From the NCBI RefSeq assembly GCF_019091085.1, contig NZ_JAGXJY010000004.1, positions 248,001-312,000 of the forward strand: a stretch of DNA of 64,000 nt. The letters run 5' to 3'. Within the stretch, counting starts at the first letter, position 1. Each line of letters begins with the position of its first letter. This stretch comes from Mesorhizobium sp. GbtcB19 (GTDB lineage: Bacteria; Pseudomonadota; Alphaproteobacteria; Rhizobiales; Rhizobiaceae). Made by a program: the position numbers and the translations under genes. A model generated the notes under the pieces. It worked only from the letters and a program-made list of their open reading frames with translations. It ran no database searches and was not told the DNA's origin. Positions 25,059-34,331 of the stretch are shown here, one piece after another.

Positions 25059-25149
25059 ACATTAAAAGCCGGCCGGCTGGCGCCGACCTCCTCACGGGAA
25101 GTTCGAGCCGATCCAGCTCGCGCAATGCCAAACAACGCCAACCGAGGAC

Positions 25150-25223
25150 TGGTTCCCGCTCATGGATTCGAACCACGATTCACGCCTTCAAAGGGCGCTG
25201 TCCTACCATTAGACGAAGCGGGA
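25150..25223 (-). tRNA. tRNA-Gln (anticodon UUG)
   Basis: Read on the reverse strand the cloverleaf closes: acceptor TCCCGCT (25223-25217) pairs with AGCGGGA (25160-25154), the anticodon stem GCGCC/GGCGT flanks loop CTTTGAA with anticodon TTG, and a canonical T-arm GGTTCGAATCC is present. Discriminator A and an encoded CCA end (25152-25150) follow. UUG decodes CAA (and CAG by wobble). Confidence 0.95.
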
Positions 25224-25262
25224 AGAACGACGGTTCAATTAGGCCTTCGGGGACGAAAAACA

Positions 25263-25293
25263 AAAAGCCGTGTTGTCGTCCAACGCGGCTTTT
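25263..25293 (-). terminator. Rho-independent terminator of the DUF882 gene
   Basis: AAAAGCCGTGTTG (25263-25275) pairs with CAACGCGGCTTTT (25281-25293) with a single wobble and a five-base loop. On the reverse strand the stem is followed by CTTTTTGTTTTTC. It lies 18 bases past the stop of the reverse-strand gene ending at 25311. Confidence 0.85.
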
Positions 25294-25310
25294 GGTGTCT
25301 GGCACGATCA

Positions 25311-27164
25311 CTATTTCGTCTGGAAACGGGCGACCGACAGGAACTTGACCGCATTGCCGCTGAAGCGGCTGGCATCTTGCATCTCGCCATCCGTCTGGAA
25401 GCCGGCCGTGTACACCTCGCTCGGCGGCGTATGCACGATGTTGTAGGCATAGCGCGGCGCCGTCGTCGGGTCGGAAACCGAGGCAATGTTCACGCCGCTG
25501 CCCAGCGCCCAGCGCGCGGCCTGCGGCGGCGCCGCCACAACCATGGCCTTCGGTCCCGGCTTCAGATCGTGAGCTGACGCTCTGGACTCCTTGGGCGTCG
25601 TCTTCACGCTGCCGCCGATCGCCTGCGCCGGATCGGCGCCTGCCGGGAGCGCGGCGATGGCCTGCCGCGGCGAGGCCGCGTCGACGCCCGCCGGATCGTT
25701 GAAAGCCGAGCGCGGCTCCGGTTGCGTCAACGACGCAAGCTGGTATTCGGCACCGGCGCCACCGGCCTCGACGGTCGCATTGGCCTGTTCGAGAACGGCC
25801 TTGACCTCGTCCTGCTTATCGGGCTGCGGTCTTGCCGTCGGCAGCGCGGCGAACGCGTCGGTGGCGCTCTTGTCCTGCGAAGCGGTCTCGGCCAGCGCCA
25901 GAAGCACGTTCTTGTCCTTCGATGCCAGTTCGGCCGGCGTCGTACGGTCAGGACGCCAGGTCGGCAGCGGAATGTTGTTGACAGCCACCTGCGCCGGATC
26001 GGTGTTCACGGCATCCGCCGCGCTGGCCGTGCCGAACGGAACCTTGTCCGGCGCGGGCGCCTGTCCGGTCGAAACCGCCTGCTCCGTCGTCGCCGAGGCA
26101 TCGGCCATGGCGAACGGCACGTTCTGCGGCGTCTGCTGGCCGACATCGACCTTCGGCCGCGGCGCGAAATCGGGCAGCGGGACCTCCTTGGGCGGCAGCG
26201 CGGCGATGATCGTCTCCGGCGTATCCTGCTGCGGCTCCGAATCGTCGGCGCTGTCATCCGCCACCTGCGGGATGTTTGCGCGCTTGGCGTCCTTCGGCGA
26301 AACGATCGCGATGCTCGGCTGGCTGCTGCGGGCCGTGGCGGCGCTAGCCACCTGGACCTGCTTTACAGGCTTCGCCTGAGGCGCAGAGCCGCCACCGGTG
26401 TCGGCGTCGTCGTCGGCCTCGTCGGCGCCGCCGCCGAACCAGGAGAACAGGCCGCCGGACCGTTTGGTCGAGCCGCCGGCGCTGGCCAGTTCGATATTGG
26501 GCGTGCCGGAGCCCTTGCGCGCCTGATAAGCGGCCATCGCCTGCTCATAGCCAGGCAGCGGGCGGCCGTCGCTCGGCACATGCAGCGTCTTGCCATTGGG
26601 GAACAGGCTGACCAGTTCCTGACGGCTGATGCCCGGCCAGTGGCGCACATTGCCGACATCCATATGCACGAAGGGCGAGCCGGAGGTCGGGTAATAGCCG
26701 ACACCACCGCCCTGCATCTTGAGGCCGATGTTGCGCAGCTTCTTCAGCGGCACGCCGGGAATGTAGAAGTCCATCGCCTTGCCGAGCATATGCTGGCTTT
26801 TCTCGGCGACGCCGCGGCTGCGCGAACGCAGCATCGCGTTGGTCGACGGCGAACGATAGCCGCAGACGACCTGGATGTAATCCGTCGCGCCGGCTTCACG
26901 ATAGGCTTCCCAAACCAGATCGAGCAGCCGCGGGTCCATCTTCGTCGGCTCGTTGCGGCGCCAGTCGCGCAGGATGATGTTGATCTTGCGCAGGCCTTCC
27001 GGATCGTAGCGACCATTGCGCTTGTAGACGATCTCGGCCTTTTCATGCGTGTGCAGGTGATAGAGCTTGAGCGTACGAACTTCCGCCCTGGCGCCCGATG
27101 CCGCCGCGGACAGGAACCCGACAGCCAAAATCACGAACGTCAGCCACCTCGGCCAGACGCTCAT
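25311..27164 (-). CDS. DUF882/MepK-like (M15-type) periplasmic peptidase with long disordered tail
   Basis: Starting at MSVWPRW (27164) the protein has 617 residues, with a signal peptide (about residues 1-27). Residues roughly 30-190 form the DUF882 domain related to M15 zinc peptidases: SQHMLGKAMDFYIPG and FVHMDVGNVRHWPG supply the expected His and Asp metal ligands. E. coli MepK (YcbK) of this family cuts peptidoglycan cross-links. The remaining 400 residues are low-complexity, rich in Ala, Pro, Asp and Gln, and probably unstructured, longer than in most homologues. An in-frame start at 27251 would hide the signal peptide. A terminator follows. Confidence 0.88.
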   Translation of the reverse strand: MSVWPRWLTFVILAVGFLSAAASGARAEVRTLKLYHLHTHEKAEIVYKRNGRYDPEGLRKINIILRDWRRNEPTKMDPRLLDLVWEAYREAGATDYIQVVCGYRSPSTNAMLRSRSRGVAEKSQHMLGKAMDFYIPGVPLKKLRNIGLKMQGGGVGYYPTSGSPFVHMDVGNVRHWPGISRQELVSLFPNGKTLHVPSDGRPLPGYEQAMAAYQARKGSGTPNIELASAGGSTKRSGGLFSWFGGGADEADDDADTGGGSAPQAKPVKQVQVASAATARSSQPSIAIVSPKDAKRANIPQVADDSADDSEPQQDTPETIIAALPPKEVPLPDFAPRPKVDVGQQTPQNVPFAMADASATTEQAVSTGQAPAPDKVPFGTASAADAVNTDPAQVAVNNIPLPTWRPDRTTPAELASKDKNVLLALAETASQDKSATDAFAALPTARPQPDKQDEVKAVLEQANATVEAGGAGAEYQLASLTQPEPRSAFNDPAGVDAASPRQAIAALPAGADPAQAIGGSVKTTPKESRASAHDLKPGPKAMVVAAPPQAARWALGSGVNIASVSDPTTAPRYAYNIVHTPPSEVYTAGFQTDGEMQDASRFSGNAVKFLSVARFQTK

Positions 27165-27543
27165 GTGAAAATGCCGCCCGTCTTTGTGTCGTTCGACTTT
27201 GTTCAAACCAAATGGCCTTGCAGGCTGCCGTTTGTCCCCGGATTTGACCAAACGGATGTGTCGCTTTCACATCCGAATATCGATCCTAATGGTTAATCAT
27301 CGTTTATTGAAGTCGAAATGCGGTAACACCGTGGCGATATCCCGTCAAAAATAATGCACAGCATTTCGTGGTAAACCGCTGGTTTAGATCAAGAATTCGG
27401 CCCCGGCCAGAACACGATCTGTTACCGTTAGCGTTAATGCGTGATCCGCGACAACGCCAACCGCTGAAAACCTTGGATTTTCACGTCAAAAGCGACAATT
27501 TGACTCGGATTTTAGGCGCACAAGCTGGTTCGAGGCTTGCCGG
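27165..27543. other. Intergenic region upstream of the DUF882 gene
   Basis: No gene is supported here. It is less GC-rich than its surroundings and should hold the DUF882 promoter. ATGGTTAA at 27289-27296 is the reverse complement of the CtrA half-site TTAACCAT, and TAAACC-GCT-GGTTTA at 27372-27386 is a 15-bp palindrome. Neither can be tied to a -10/-35 pair with confidence. Confidence 0.5.
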
Positions 27544-29091
27544 TCAGGAGGCGAGCCGGTCGACGCGGCCCGCTTCAGGATCAATGCCATATTCCTTCAA
27601 CTTGCGGTAGAGCGTAGAGCGGCCGATGCCCAACCGGCGGGCGACCTCGCTCATCTGGCCGTTGTAATGGTCGATCGCGAGCTTGATCATCTCGAGCTCG
27701 ACGTCGGCCAGCGCCCGCACGTTGCCGCGCTCGTCGAGTGCCCGAAGCGTGCCGAAACGCGGCTGCAGCCTGGCTGGCGCCTCATTGTCGGACGAGGCAG
27801 GCACCGTTGCATTGGCAACGGTCTCGTCCGCTTGCGAAAACACGTCCGCAATCGTTTCGGCGGCGGCGGATGCCGGTTCCACTTCGAGCTTTACCGTTCC
27901 TTCCACCTGCGCCCGGATCTGCGGGAATTCCTCTTCGGTGAGCACATCGCCCTCGGCCAGCACCGAGGCCCTGAACACCGCATTTTCCAGCTGCCGGATA
28001 TTGCCCGGCCAGTCATAGGCCTGCAGCATGGCAAGCGCCGGCGCCGATATGCCTGCAAGACGGCGGCGCGGATCGGCCGGCGCGACCTTTTCCATGAAGT
28101 GGCGGACCAGGTAGGGAATGTCGTCGCGCCGGTCGCGCAGCGGCGGCACGAAGATCGGATAGACGTTCAGCCGGTAGAACAGGTCCTCGCGGAACTTGCC
28201 GTCCTTGACCTGCTGCAAAAGGTTGCGGTGCGTGGCCGAGATCAGCCTTATGTCGACCTTGACGGTCGAGCGGCCGCCGACCGGGTCGACCTCGCCTTCC
28301 TGCACGGCGCGCAGCAGCTTGACCTGAACGTCGAGCGGCAGGTCGCCGATCTCGTCGAGGAACAGCGTGCCGGAATTCGCCTCGACGAATTTGCCGGTGT
28401 GCTTCTCGGTGGCGCCGGTGAAGGAGCCTTTCTCGTGGCCGAACAGGATCGATTCGACCAGATTGTCCGGGATAGCGCCGCAATTGACGGTGACGAAGGG
28501 TTTTGAGCGGCGGTCGCCGCTGCCCTGGATTGCGCGCGCCACCAGTTCCTTGCCGACGCCGGACTCGCCCTCGATCAGGATCGGTATGTTGGAGACCGCC
28601 GCTTTCTGGCCGAGGCGTATCACCCGGTCCATTGCCGGGCTGCGCGTGATCATGTCCTTGAAGGTGAGATGGCCGCCGCCGCGCCGCCGCGACGCGCGCT
28701 TCATCTCATCCTCGACGGCCTCGACCTTGAGCGCGTTGGAGATCGCGGTCTGCAGCCTGTCGGGCGACGCCGGCTTGACGACGAAGTCGAAGGCGCCGTG
28801 CCGCATCGCCGAGACGACGGTTTCGATGCCGCCTTGAGCCGTCTGCACGATGACCGGGATGTTGATGGCGCGCTCGCGCATCGCCTTCAGTACGCCGATC
28901 CCGTCGAGGCCGGGCATGACAAGATCGAGAATGACGACGGAGACCTCGCGGGCGTTCGGTCCGTCGAGCACGTCGAGGCCTGCATTGCCGCTGTCGGTGA
29001 CGATCGCGGTGTGGCCGAACTTGGTCAAGGCGGCCTCGACCAGCCGGCGCTGCACCGGATCGTCATCGACTATGAGTATGGAACCTGTCAT
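27544..29091 (-). CDS. NtrC-family sigma-54-dependent response regulator
   Basis: The 515-residue protein has three parts: a receiver domain with the phospho-acceptor Asp56 in VVILDLVMPG, a central AAA+ domain with Walker A GESGVGKE (175-182), the sigma-54 contact loop GSFTGA (222-227) and Walker [11 protein letters not shown], and a Fis-type HTH at the C-terminus (MSEVARRLGIGRSTLYRKLK). GSFTGA is a common variant of GAFTGA. It should activate sigma-54 promoters when phosphorylated. No histidine kinase is adjacent, so the partner is unknown. It is divergent from pepF (159-bp gap). Confidence 0.94.
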   Translation of the reverse strand: MTGSILIVDDDPVQRRLVEAALTKFGHTAIVTDSGNAGLDVLDGPNAREVSVVILDLVMPGLDGIGVLKAMRERAINIPVIVQTAQGGIETVVSAMRHGAFDFVVKPASPDRLQTAISNALKVEAVEDEMKRASRRRGGGHLTFKDMITRSPAMDRVIRLGQKAAVSNIPILIEGESGVGKELVARAIQGSGDRRSKPFVTVNCGAIPDNLVESILFGHEKGSFTGATEKHTGKFVEANSGTLFLDEIGDLPLDVQVKLLRAVQEGEVDPVGGRSTVKVDIRLISATHRNLLQQVKDGKFREDLFYRLNVYPIFVPPLRDRRDDIPYLVRHFMEKVAPADPRRRLAGISAPALAMLQAYDWPGNIRQLENAVFRASVLAEGDVLTEEEFPQIRAQVEGTVKLEVEPASAAAETIADVFSQADETVANATVPASSDNEAPARLQPRFGTLRALDERGNVRALADVELEMIKLAIDHYNGQMSEVARRLGIGRSTLYRKLKEYGIDPEAGRVDRLAS

Positions 29092-29250
29092 GACTGTTCG
29101 AAGTTGCCCTGCCCGAGAAATCCCCGTGGATCATCTTGGCACAGGGTTCTAAATAAGGTTTCAAAAAACCCGGTGAACGAATTCCTTAGGATTTGACCGG
29201 CTTCTCCTTTCCCTTTGATTCTGGCTCCTGGTTCAAAGAAGGTATCGTTG

Positions 29251-31089
29251 ATGCGCATGATGTTTGCTCAGCGGCTTGCGGCGGCGTCGTCCGGACAGGG
29301 CGCGGCGGAGCTTGGCGACCTGCCGGAGTGGAATCTCGCCGACCTCTATTCCGGCATGGAAGCGCCGGAGCTGAAGCGCGACATCGCCAAGGCCGCCAGC
29401 GACGCCATCGCCTTCGAAACCCGCTGGAAAGGCACGCTTGCCGCGGAAGCCGGGCGCGGCGCCGCCGGCCGGCTGGGCGAAGCGCTGCAAGCCTATGAGG
29501 AGCTCGAGGAACTGATCGGCCGCATCGTCTCCTACGCCGGCCTCGTCTATGCCGGCAACACCGCCGATCCGCAGCGCGCCAAGCTCTATGGCGACGTCCA
29601 GGAAAAGATGACGGACGCCAGCGCCCATCTTTTGTTCTTCGCGCTCGAGCTCAATCTGATCGACGACGCGGCGATCGAGAGCGCTTTAGCCGCCGACAAG
29701 GCCTTCGGCCACTACCGGCCCTGGGTGCTCGACCTCAGGAAGGACAAGCCCTACCAGCTGGAGGACCGCGTCGAGCAATTGTTCCACGAAAAGTCGGTCA
29801 CCGGGCGCGGCGCCTGGAACCGCCTGTTCGACGAGACAATGACTGACCTGCGCTTTGATATCGACGGCGAGGAACTGACGCTGGAGCCGGCGCTGAACCG
29901 CCTGCAGGACGCCAATGGCGAGGTGCGCCGCCATGCCTCCGAGGCGCTGGCTTCGACCTTCCGCAAGAACCTGCGCACCTTCACGCTCATCACCAACACG
30001 CTCGCCAAGGACAAGGAGATCTCCGACCGCTGGCGCGGCTTCCAGGATATCGCCGACTCGCGCCACCTGGCCAACCGCGTCGAGCGCGACGTGGTCGACG
30101 CGCTGGCGGCGGCCGTGCGCGAGGCCTATCCACGGCTGTCGCACCGCTACTACGCGATGAAGGCGCGCTGGCTGGGCATGGAGGTGATGAACCACTGGGA
30201 CCGCAACGCGCCGTTGCCGGAGACGCCGCAGGCGGTGATCCGCTGGGACGACGCCAGGGACACGGTGCTCTCCGCCTATCAGCGCTTCTCGCCGGACATG
30301 GCCGAGATCGCGCGCGGCTTTTTCGATCGCAGATGGATCGATGCGCCGGTGCGGCCGGGCAAATCGCCCGGCGCCTTCGCCCATCCGACCGTGCCGTCGG
30401 CGCATCCTTACGTCTTGCTCAACTACATGGGCAAGCCGCGCGATGTGATGACGCTGGCGCATGAGCTCGGCCATGGCGTGCACCAGGTGCTGGCCGCCGG
30501 CCAGGGCGCGCTGATGGCCTCGACGCCGCTGACCTTGGCCGAAACAGCGTCGGTCTTCGGCGAGATGCTGACCTTCCGCTCGCTGCTCGAGCAGACCGGC
30601 GACAAACGCGAGCGCAAGGCCATGCTTGCCCAGAAGGTCGAGGACATGATCAACACGGTCGTGCGCCAGATCGCCTTCTACGAATTCGAGCGCAAGGTGC
30701 ATGCCGAGCGCAGGAATGGCGAGCTGACCTCGGACAGGCTCGGCGAATTCTGGCTGGAGGTGCAGGCCGAAAGCCTTGGCCCGGCGATCAAGCTGCGCGA
30801 GGGCTACGAGGTCTTCTGGACCTATATCCCGCACTTCATCCACTCGCCCTTCTACGTCTATGCCTATGCCTTCGGCGACTGCCTGGTGAACTCGCTCTAC
30901 GCCGTCTACCAGAATGCCGAGCGCGGCTTCCAGGAGAAGTATTTCGAGATGTTGCGCGCCGGCGGCACGAAGCACCACTCCGAACTTCTGGCGCCCTTCG
31001 GCCTCGACGCCACCGATCCCGCTTTCTGGCAGATCGGCCTCGGCGTGATCGGTTCGCTGATCGACGAATTGGAGGCCCTCGACAAGTGA
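29251..31089 (+). CDS. pepF: M3-family oligoendopeptidase F
   Basis: The M3 zinc peptidase motif HELGHGVH begins at residue 404 of a 612-residue protein counted from MRMMFAQRL (ATG 29251); the downstream glutamate ligand lies in LAETASVFGEM. The length and the sequence DLPEWNLADLYSGMEAPELK near the N-terminus match the PepF/M3B group. These cytoplasmic enzymes hydrolyse peptides of about 6-17 residues. A longer reading to 29215 is possible but lacks a better ribosome-binding site. It appears monocistronic. Confidence 0.93.
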   Translation: MRMMFAQRLAAASSGQGAAELGDLPEWNLADLYSGMEAPELKRDIAKAASDAIAFETRWKGTLAAEAGRGAAGRLGEALQAYEELEELIGRIVSYAGLVYAGNTADPQRAKLYGDVQEKMTDASAHLLFFALELNLIDDAAIESALAADKAFGHYRPWVLDLRKDKPYQLEDRVEQLFHEKSVTGRGAWNRLFDETMTDLRFDIDGEELTLEPALNRLQDANGEVRRHASEALASTFRKNLRTFTLITNTLAKDKEISDRWRGFQDIADSRHLANRVERDVVDALAAAVREAYPRLSHRYYAMKARWLGMEVMNHWDRNAPLPETPQAVIRWDDARDTVLSAYQRFSPDMAEIARGFFDRRWIDAPVRPGKSPGAFAHPTVPSAHPYVLLNYMGKPRDVMTLAHELGHGVHQVLAAGQGALMASTPLTLAETASVFGEMLTFRSLLEQTGDKRERKAMLAQKVEDMINTVVRQIAFYEFERKVHAERRNGELTSDRLGEFWLEVQAESLGPAIKLREGYEVFWTYIPHFIHSPFYVYAYAFGDCLVNSLYAVYQNAERGFQEKYFEMLRAGGTKHHSELLAPFGLDATDPAFWQIGLGVIGSLIDELEALDK

Positions 31090-31444
31090 CGGCAACAACG
31101 GCGCGAGCATCGGCTTCAATAGTTTAGCCGGAATGCATATTAGCAGGCATTTATTCTTGCCCTAAATAGCTGTTCTTGAATAACTCTCCGGCGCATTTTC
31201 CAACTAGCTTTCGACAAGCCATATGATAGCGTCCGGCCTCAAGCTCAGCCGGACGCATCGCGCGGGTCAGAGATGGCCGGTCGCAGCATTACGGCGAATG
31301 CGATGATGGCCGTCGGTCCGGACAAGGCCGAACGCCGATGGCTCGACTGAAGCCGGCGGTTCCGCCGACCACGGAACCTTTGACGATCCTTGGCGTGAGT
31401 TCGCCTTTCCGGGCCTCGGCCGACAGATCGGACTGGAGAGAGAA
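31090..31444. other. 355-bp intergenic region
   Basis: No ORF or RNA gene is supported. It holds a perfect 9-bp hairpin, GCGTCCGGC (31229-31237) with GCCGGACGC (31248-31256), without a T-run, and probably the promoter and a long 5' UTR of the H3TH-domain gene, whose start is preceded by GGAGAGAG. Confidence 0.5.
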
Positions 31445-32143
31445 ATGACTTTCTTCTACATGCTCCTGGCGTTCGTTGTGGGTATCCTGGTTGGCTGGTT
31501 CATCTGGGGCCGCCTGCGCGGCGAGCTCGACAGTCTGCGTGGCGACCTCGACCGCACGCGAAGCGAGCGCGACCGGCTGCGCGCCGATACCGATCAGTTG
31601 AAGGGCGAGCTCGATGCCTGCGGCCGCGCCCGCGCCGATCTCGAAAGCCGCCTGCGCAACGCGCCGACCGCCAAGGCCGGCGCCGACAAGGCGGCCACGC
31701 CTGCCCCCGCGGCACTGATGTCGACCCCGGCAGCCGCGACATCGGCCACGACGAAGTCGGCCGCCGCGAAGAAGCCGGCGGCAGCAAAGACCGCGACGGC
31801 GGCGAAGCCGGCGGCCAAAGCCGCCGCGCTCAAGAAGGCGGCTGCGCCTGCGGCCAAGAAAGCTTCAGCGCCGAAGGCCGCGACCGGCAAGGCCGACAAT
31901 CTGCGCCGCCTCATCGGCATCGGTCCGGTCAATGAAAGGCTGCTCAAGGGCCAGGGCGTCACCACCTACGCCCAGATCGCCGCCTGGACCGAAGCCGACA
32001 TCAAGCGTGTCGAGGAGGTGCTCAATTTCGACGGCCGCATCGCGCGCGAGAAATGGATCGAGCAGGCGAAATTGCTGGCCGCCGGCGACGAGGCGGAATT
32101 CGCCCGCCAATTCCCGACCGCGGGAACCGCGAGCAACACCTGA
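31445..32143 (+). CDS. Membrane-anchored protein with histone-H1-like linker and H3TH (helix-hairpin-helix) domain
   Basis: The 232-residue product begins with one membrane helix (MTFFYMLLAFVVGILVGWFI), then a charged coiled-coil segment to about residue 65, then about 85 residues composed almost only of Ala, Lys, Pro, Ser and Thr, like bacterial histone-H1-type tails. The C-terminal 75 residues (DNLRRLIGIGPVNERLLKGQ, then GVTTYAQIAAWTEADIKRVE) form a helix-3-turn-helix domain of the COG3743 type predicted to resemble flap endonuclease DNA-binding regions. Function is unknown; an inner-membrane tether for DNA is a reasonable inference. Confidence 0.8.
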   Translation: MTFFYMLLAFVVGILVGWFIWGRLRGELDSLRGDLDRTRSERDRLRADTDQLKGELDACGRARADLESRLRNAPTAKAGADKAATPAPAALMSTPAAATSATTKSAAAKKPAAAKTATAAKPAAKAAALKKAAAPAAKKASAPKAATGKADNLRRLIGIGPVNERLLKGQGVTTYAQIAAWTEADIKRVEEVLNFDGRIAREKWIEQAKLLAAGDEAEFARQFPTAGTASNT

Positions 32144-32535
32144 ACATCTCGCCGGCGTCGCAAACGACGGAGGTTGGCCTGAGACACCCGTGACTTCGTC
32201 ATCCTATGGCGTTGCGAGGAGCGAAGCGACGCAACGCAGACCATAGGATCCATTCCGTTACCTACAGCGCTGCAGCGATGCAGAAAGCTCTCCTCCTTCT
32301 GCACCGTCTTTGCCCTTCGCGCGAGGTCACGGAATGGATCCTCGGGTCTGCGCGTCCGCTTCGCCCGTGGATGACGAAGTTCGGGCTTTTGCGCCAATCC
32401 ACGCAAAATCAGTAAGCGAACAACTTCCTCGCCAACCGGACGCCTTTGCGCCGCGCGACGCCGCTCCCTCGATTGCGCCTCGCCCAGCCCCCATATAGAG
32501 CGGTCGACGGCGCTTTTTGTCCGCATCCCGAGGTC
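32144..32535. other. 392-bp gene-free region carrying a nested inverted-repeat element
   Basis: No gene is supported between the H3TH gene and pabB. Most of it is the palindromic element at 32193-32380; the rest (32381-32535) shows no convincing structure and should include the pabB promoter. In-frame ORFs across it have no family features. Confidence 0.55.
32193..32380. repeat. 188-bp intergenic nested inverted repeat
   Basis: ACTTCGTCATCC (32193-32204) pairs with GGATGACGAAGT (32369-32380); inside, CCTATGG (32203-32209) pairs with CCATAGG (32241-32247) and GATCCATTCCGT (32247-32258) with ACGGAATGGATC (32329-32340). The internal GAGGAGCGAAGCGACG-like segment is familiar from rhizobial intergenic repeats. 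Only one copy occurs in this window. Confidence 0.7.
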
Positions 32536-33681
32536 ATGTCCCTGCCCGCAGCCATTTTCCGCAACGACGCGACCGCCAGGCAGTTGGTCTTCGACCGGCC
32601 GCACGAGATCATCGTGGCGCATGACGCGGACGAATTCATGCTCGCGCTTGAACGAGCCCAAGCTGCCTCGGACTCCGGCAAATGGCTGGCCGGCTATTTC
32701 TCCTACGAGGCCGGTTACCTGCTCGAGCCGAAGCTGGTGCCGCTGCTGCCCGAAGGCCGCCGCGCGCCGCTGATCTGCCTCGGCGTCTTCGACGCGCCGG
32801 TCGACCAGGCGGTGCCGCAAAATGCAGGACCCGCAAGCAACGGCCCGATCTTCGACGCCAGGGCGACATGGACCGCCGAGGACTATGCCGGCCGTTTCGC
32901 GCGCCTTCACGACCACATCCGCAAGGGCGATTGCTACCAGGGCAACCTCACCTTCCCGGTTCATGCGCAATGGTCCGGCGACCCGCTCGCGGCTTTTGAC
33001 GCGCTGACCGAGCGCCAGCCGGTGAAATATGGCGCGCTGGTCTCGCTCGGCGATCCGATCGTGTTGTCGCGCTCGCCCGAATTGTTCTTCGAGATCGATG
33101 CCGGCGGCATGATCGAGACGCACCCGATGAAGGGTACCGCGCCGCGCGGCGCGACCAGGGCCGAGGACGCGCGGCTGAAGGCCTTCCTGCGCAACGACGA
33201 GAAGAACCAGGCCGAGAACCGGATGATCGTCGACCTGTTGCGCAACGACATCTCGCTGATCAGCGAGGTCGGCACGCTGGAGGTCCCGGAACTGTTCCGC
33301 ATCGAAACCTATCCGACCGTGCACCAGATGGTCAGCCGTGTGCGGGCGAAGCTCCTGCCCGATATCGGCATCCGCCAGGTCTTCGCCGCGCTCTTCCCCT
33401 GCGGCTCGATCACCGGCGCGCCGAAAATCCGCGCCATGGAGATCCTACACGAGCTGGAAGACGCGCCGCGTGACGTCTATTGCGGCGCCATCGGCTGGAT
33501 CGCGCCCGGCGGCAGGATGCGTTTTTCGGTGGCGATCCGCACCATCTCGCTCTTTGCCGACGGCGAGGCCGTCTACAATGTCGGCGGCGGCGTCGTCTTC
33601 GATTCGACCGCCGAGGAGGAGTATAAGGAGTGTCTGCTGAAAGCACGCTTCGCCACGCGGACGGTGCCGGCTTCGAGCTGA
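32536..33681 (+). CDS. pabB: Aminodeoxychorismate synthase component I
   Basis: From ATG 32536 the 381-residue product is a stand-alone chorismate-binding enzyme. HPMKGTAPRGATRAED carries the lysine that distinguishes PabB-type chemistry, and LRNDISLISEVG, PCGSITGAPKIRAMEI and GGGVVFDSTAEEEY are the conserved chorismate-binding blocks. It converts chorismate and ammonia to 4-amino-4-deoxychorismate, the precursor of p-aminobenzoate and folate; the glutaminase PabA is not nearby. Its 3' end overlaps the pabC-like gene by 52 bases, implying coupled translation. An upstream in-frame start is possible because the ribosome-binding site at 32536 is poor. Confidence 0.92.
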   Translation: MSLPAAIFRNDATARQLVFDRPHEIIVAHDADEFMLALERAQAASDSGKWLAGYFSYEAGYLLEPKLVPLLPEGRRAPLICLGVFDAPVDQAVPQNAGPASNGPIFDARATWTAEDYAGRFARLHDHIRKGDCYQGNLTFPVHAQWSGDPLAAFDALTERQPVKYGALVSLGDPIVLSRSPELFFEIDAGGMIETHPMKGTAPRGATRAEDARLKAFLRNDEKNQAENRMIVDLLRNDISLISEVGTLEVPELFRIETYPTVHQMVSRVRAKLLPDIGIRQVFAALFPCGSITGAPKIRAMEILHELEDAPRDVYCGAIGWIAPGGRMRFSVAIRTISLFADGEAVYNVGGGVVFDSTAEEEYKECLLKARFATRTVPASS

Positions 33682-34292
33682 TCGAAACCATGCGCTGGGA
33701 GCCAAGCTCCGGCTTCCTGCGCTTCGAGCGCCACCTTGCCAGGCTTTACGCATCCGCCGCCGAACTCAGCTTCGCCTGCGATCCCGGGCGGATCGGCGAA
33801 GTGCTATCCGGCACCGTAGCCGGCCACGGGACTGCCTTGCGCGTGCGCCTTGCCTTGCAGCGCAACGGCGAAGCGACGGTCGCCACTCAAGCCTATGAAC
33901 CATTGCCCGCGGACAAGGTCTGGCGGCTGCAGCTGGCGCGCATCCGTCTCGAGTCCGGCAACATGCTGCTGCGCCACAAGACGAGCCGCCGCGAAACCTA
34001 TCAGCATGCCCGCGCGGAATATCTGGCGACCCGTGCCGACGAAGTGCTTTTGGCCAACGAGCGCGGCGAGCTCTGCGAGGGCACCATCACCAACCTCTTC
34101 GCCGACTTCGGCGACGGCCCGCTCGCCACGCCCCGGCTCGACTGCGGCCTGCTGCCTGGAATATTGCGCGGCGCACTTCTGGACGAAGGCCGCGCCGTGG
34201 AAGCGATCTACAGCTTCGACGATCTGAAGGCGGCGAAGGCGATCTTCGTCGGCAACTCGCTGCGCGGGCTGATCCCGGCGAGGCTGGGCTGA
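33630..34292 (+). CDS. pabC: Aminotransferase class IV, probable aminodeoxychorismate lyase
   Basis: The 220-residue protein starts with GTG at 33630 inside the end of pabB, with GAGGAGGA nine bases upstream. It has class IV PLP features: HKTSRRETYQHARAEYLA with the PLP lysine in LLRHKTSRR, then EGTITNLFADF and GLLPGILRGALL. Together with PabB it completes p-aminobenzoate synthesis by removing pyruvate from aminodeoxychorismate. A D-amino acid or branched-chain transaminase is the alternative for this fold, but the overlap with pabB makes PabC by far the likelier reading. Confidence 0.88.
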   Translation: MSAESTLRHADGAGFELIETMRWEPSSGFLRFERHLARLYASAAELSFACDPGRIGEVLSGTVAGHGTALRVRLALQRNGEATVATQAYEPLPADKVWRLQLARIRLESGNMLLRHKTSRRETYQHARAEYLATRADEVLLANERGELCEGTITNLFADFGDGPLATPRLDCGLLPGILRGALLDEGRAVEAIYSFDDLKAAKAIFVGNSLRGLIPARLG

Positions 34293-34331
34293 TCGGGCTG
34301 GAGACATTAACTGGATAACACCCAAACAGGC

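Noticed and set aside
25067..25078. 12-bp palindrome AGCCGGCCGGCT after the AraC gene
   Set aside because: Short GC palindromes are frequent by chance at this composition, and no T-run follows it.
25125..25577. 150-codon plus-strand ORF through the tRNA-Gln gene
   Set aside because: It crosses a well-formed tRNA on the other strand, a terminator and the end of the DUF882 gene.
29130..29150. Sigma-54-like promoter TTGGCACAGGGTTCTA between the NtrC-type gene and pepF
   Set aside because: The -24 TGGCAC element is good but the required GC at -12 is missing at the correct distance.
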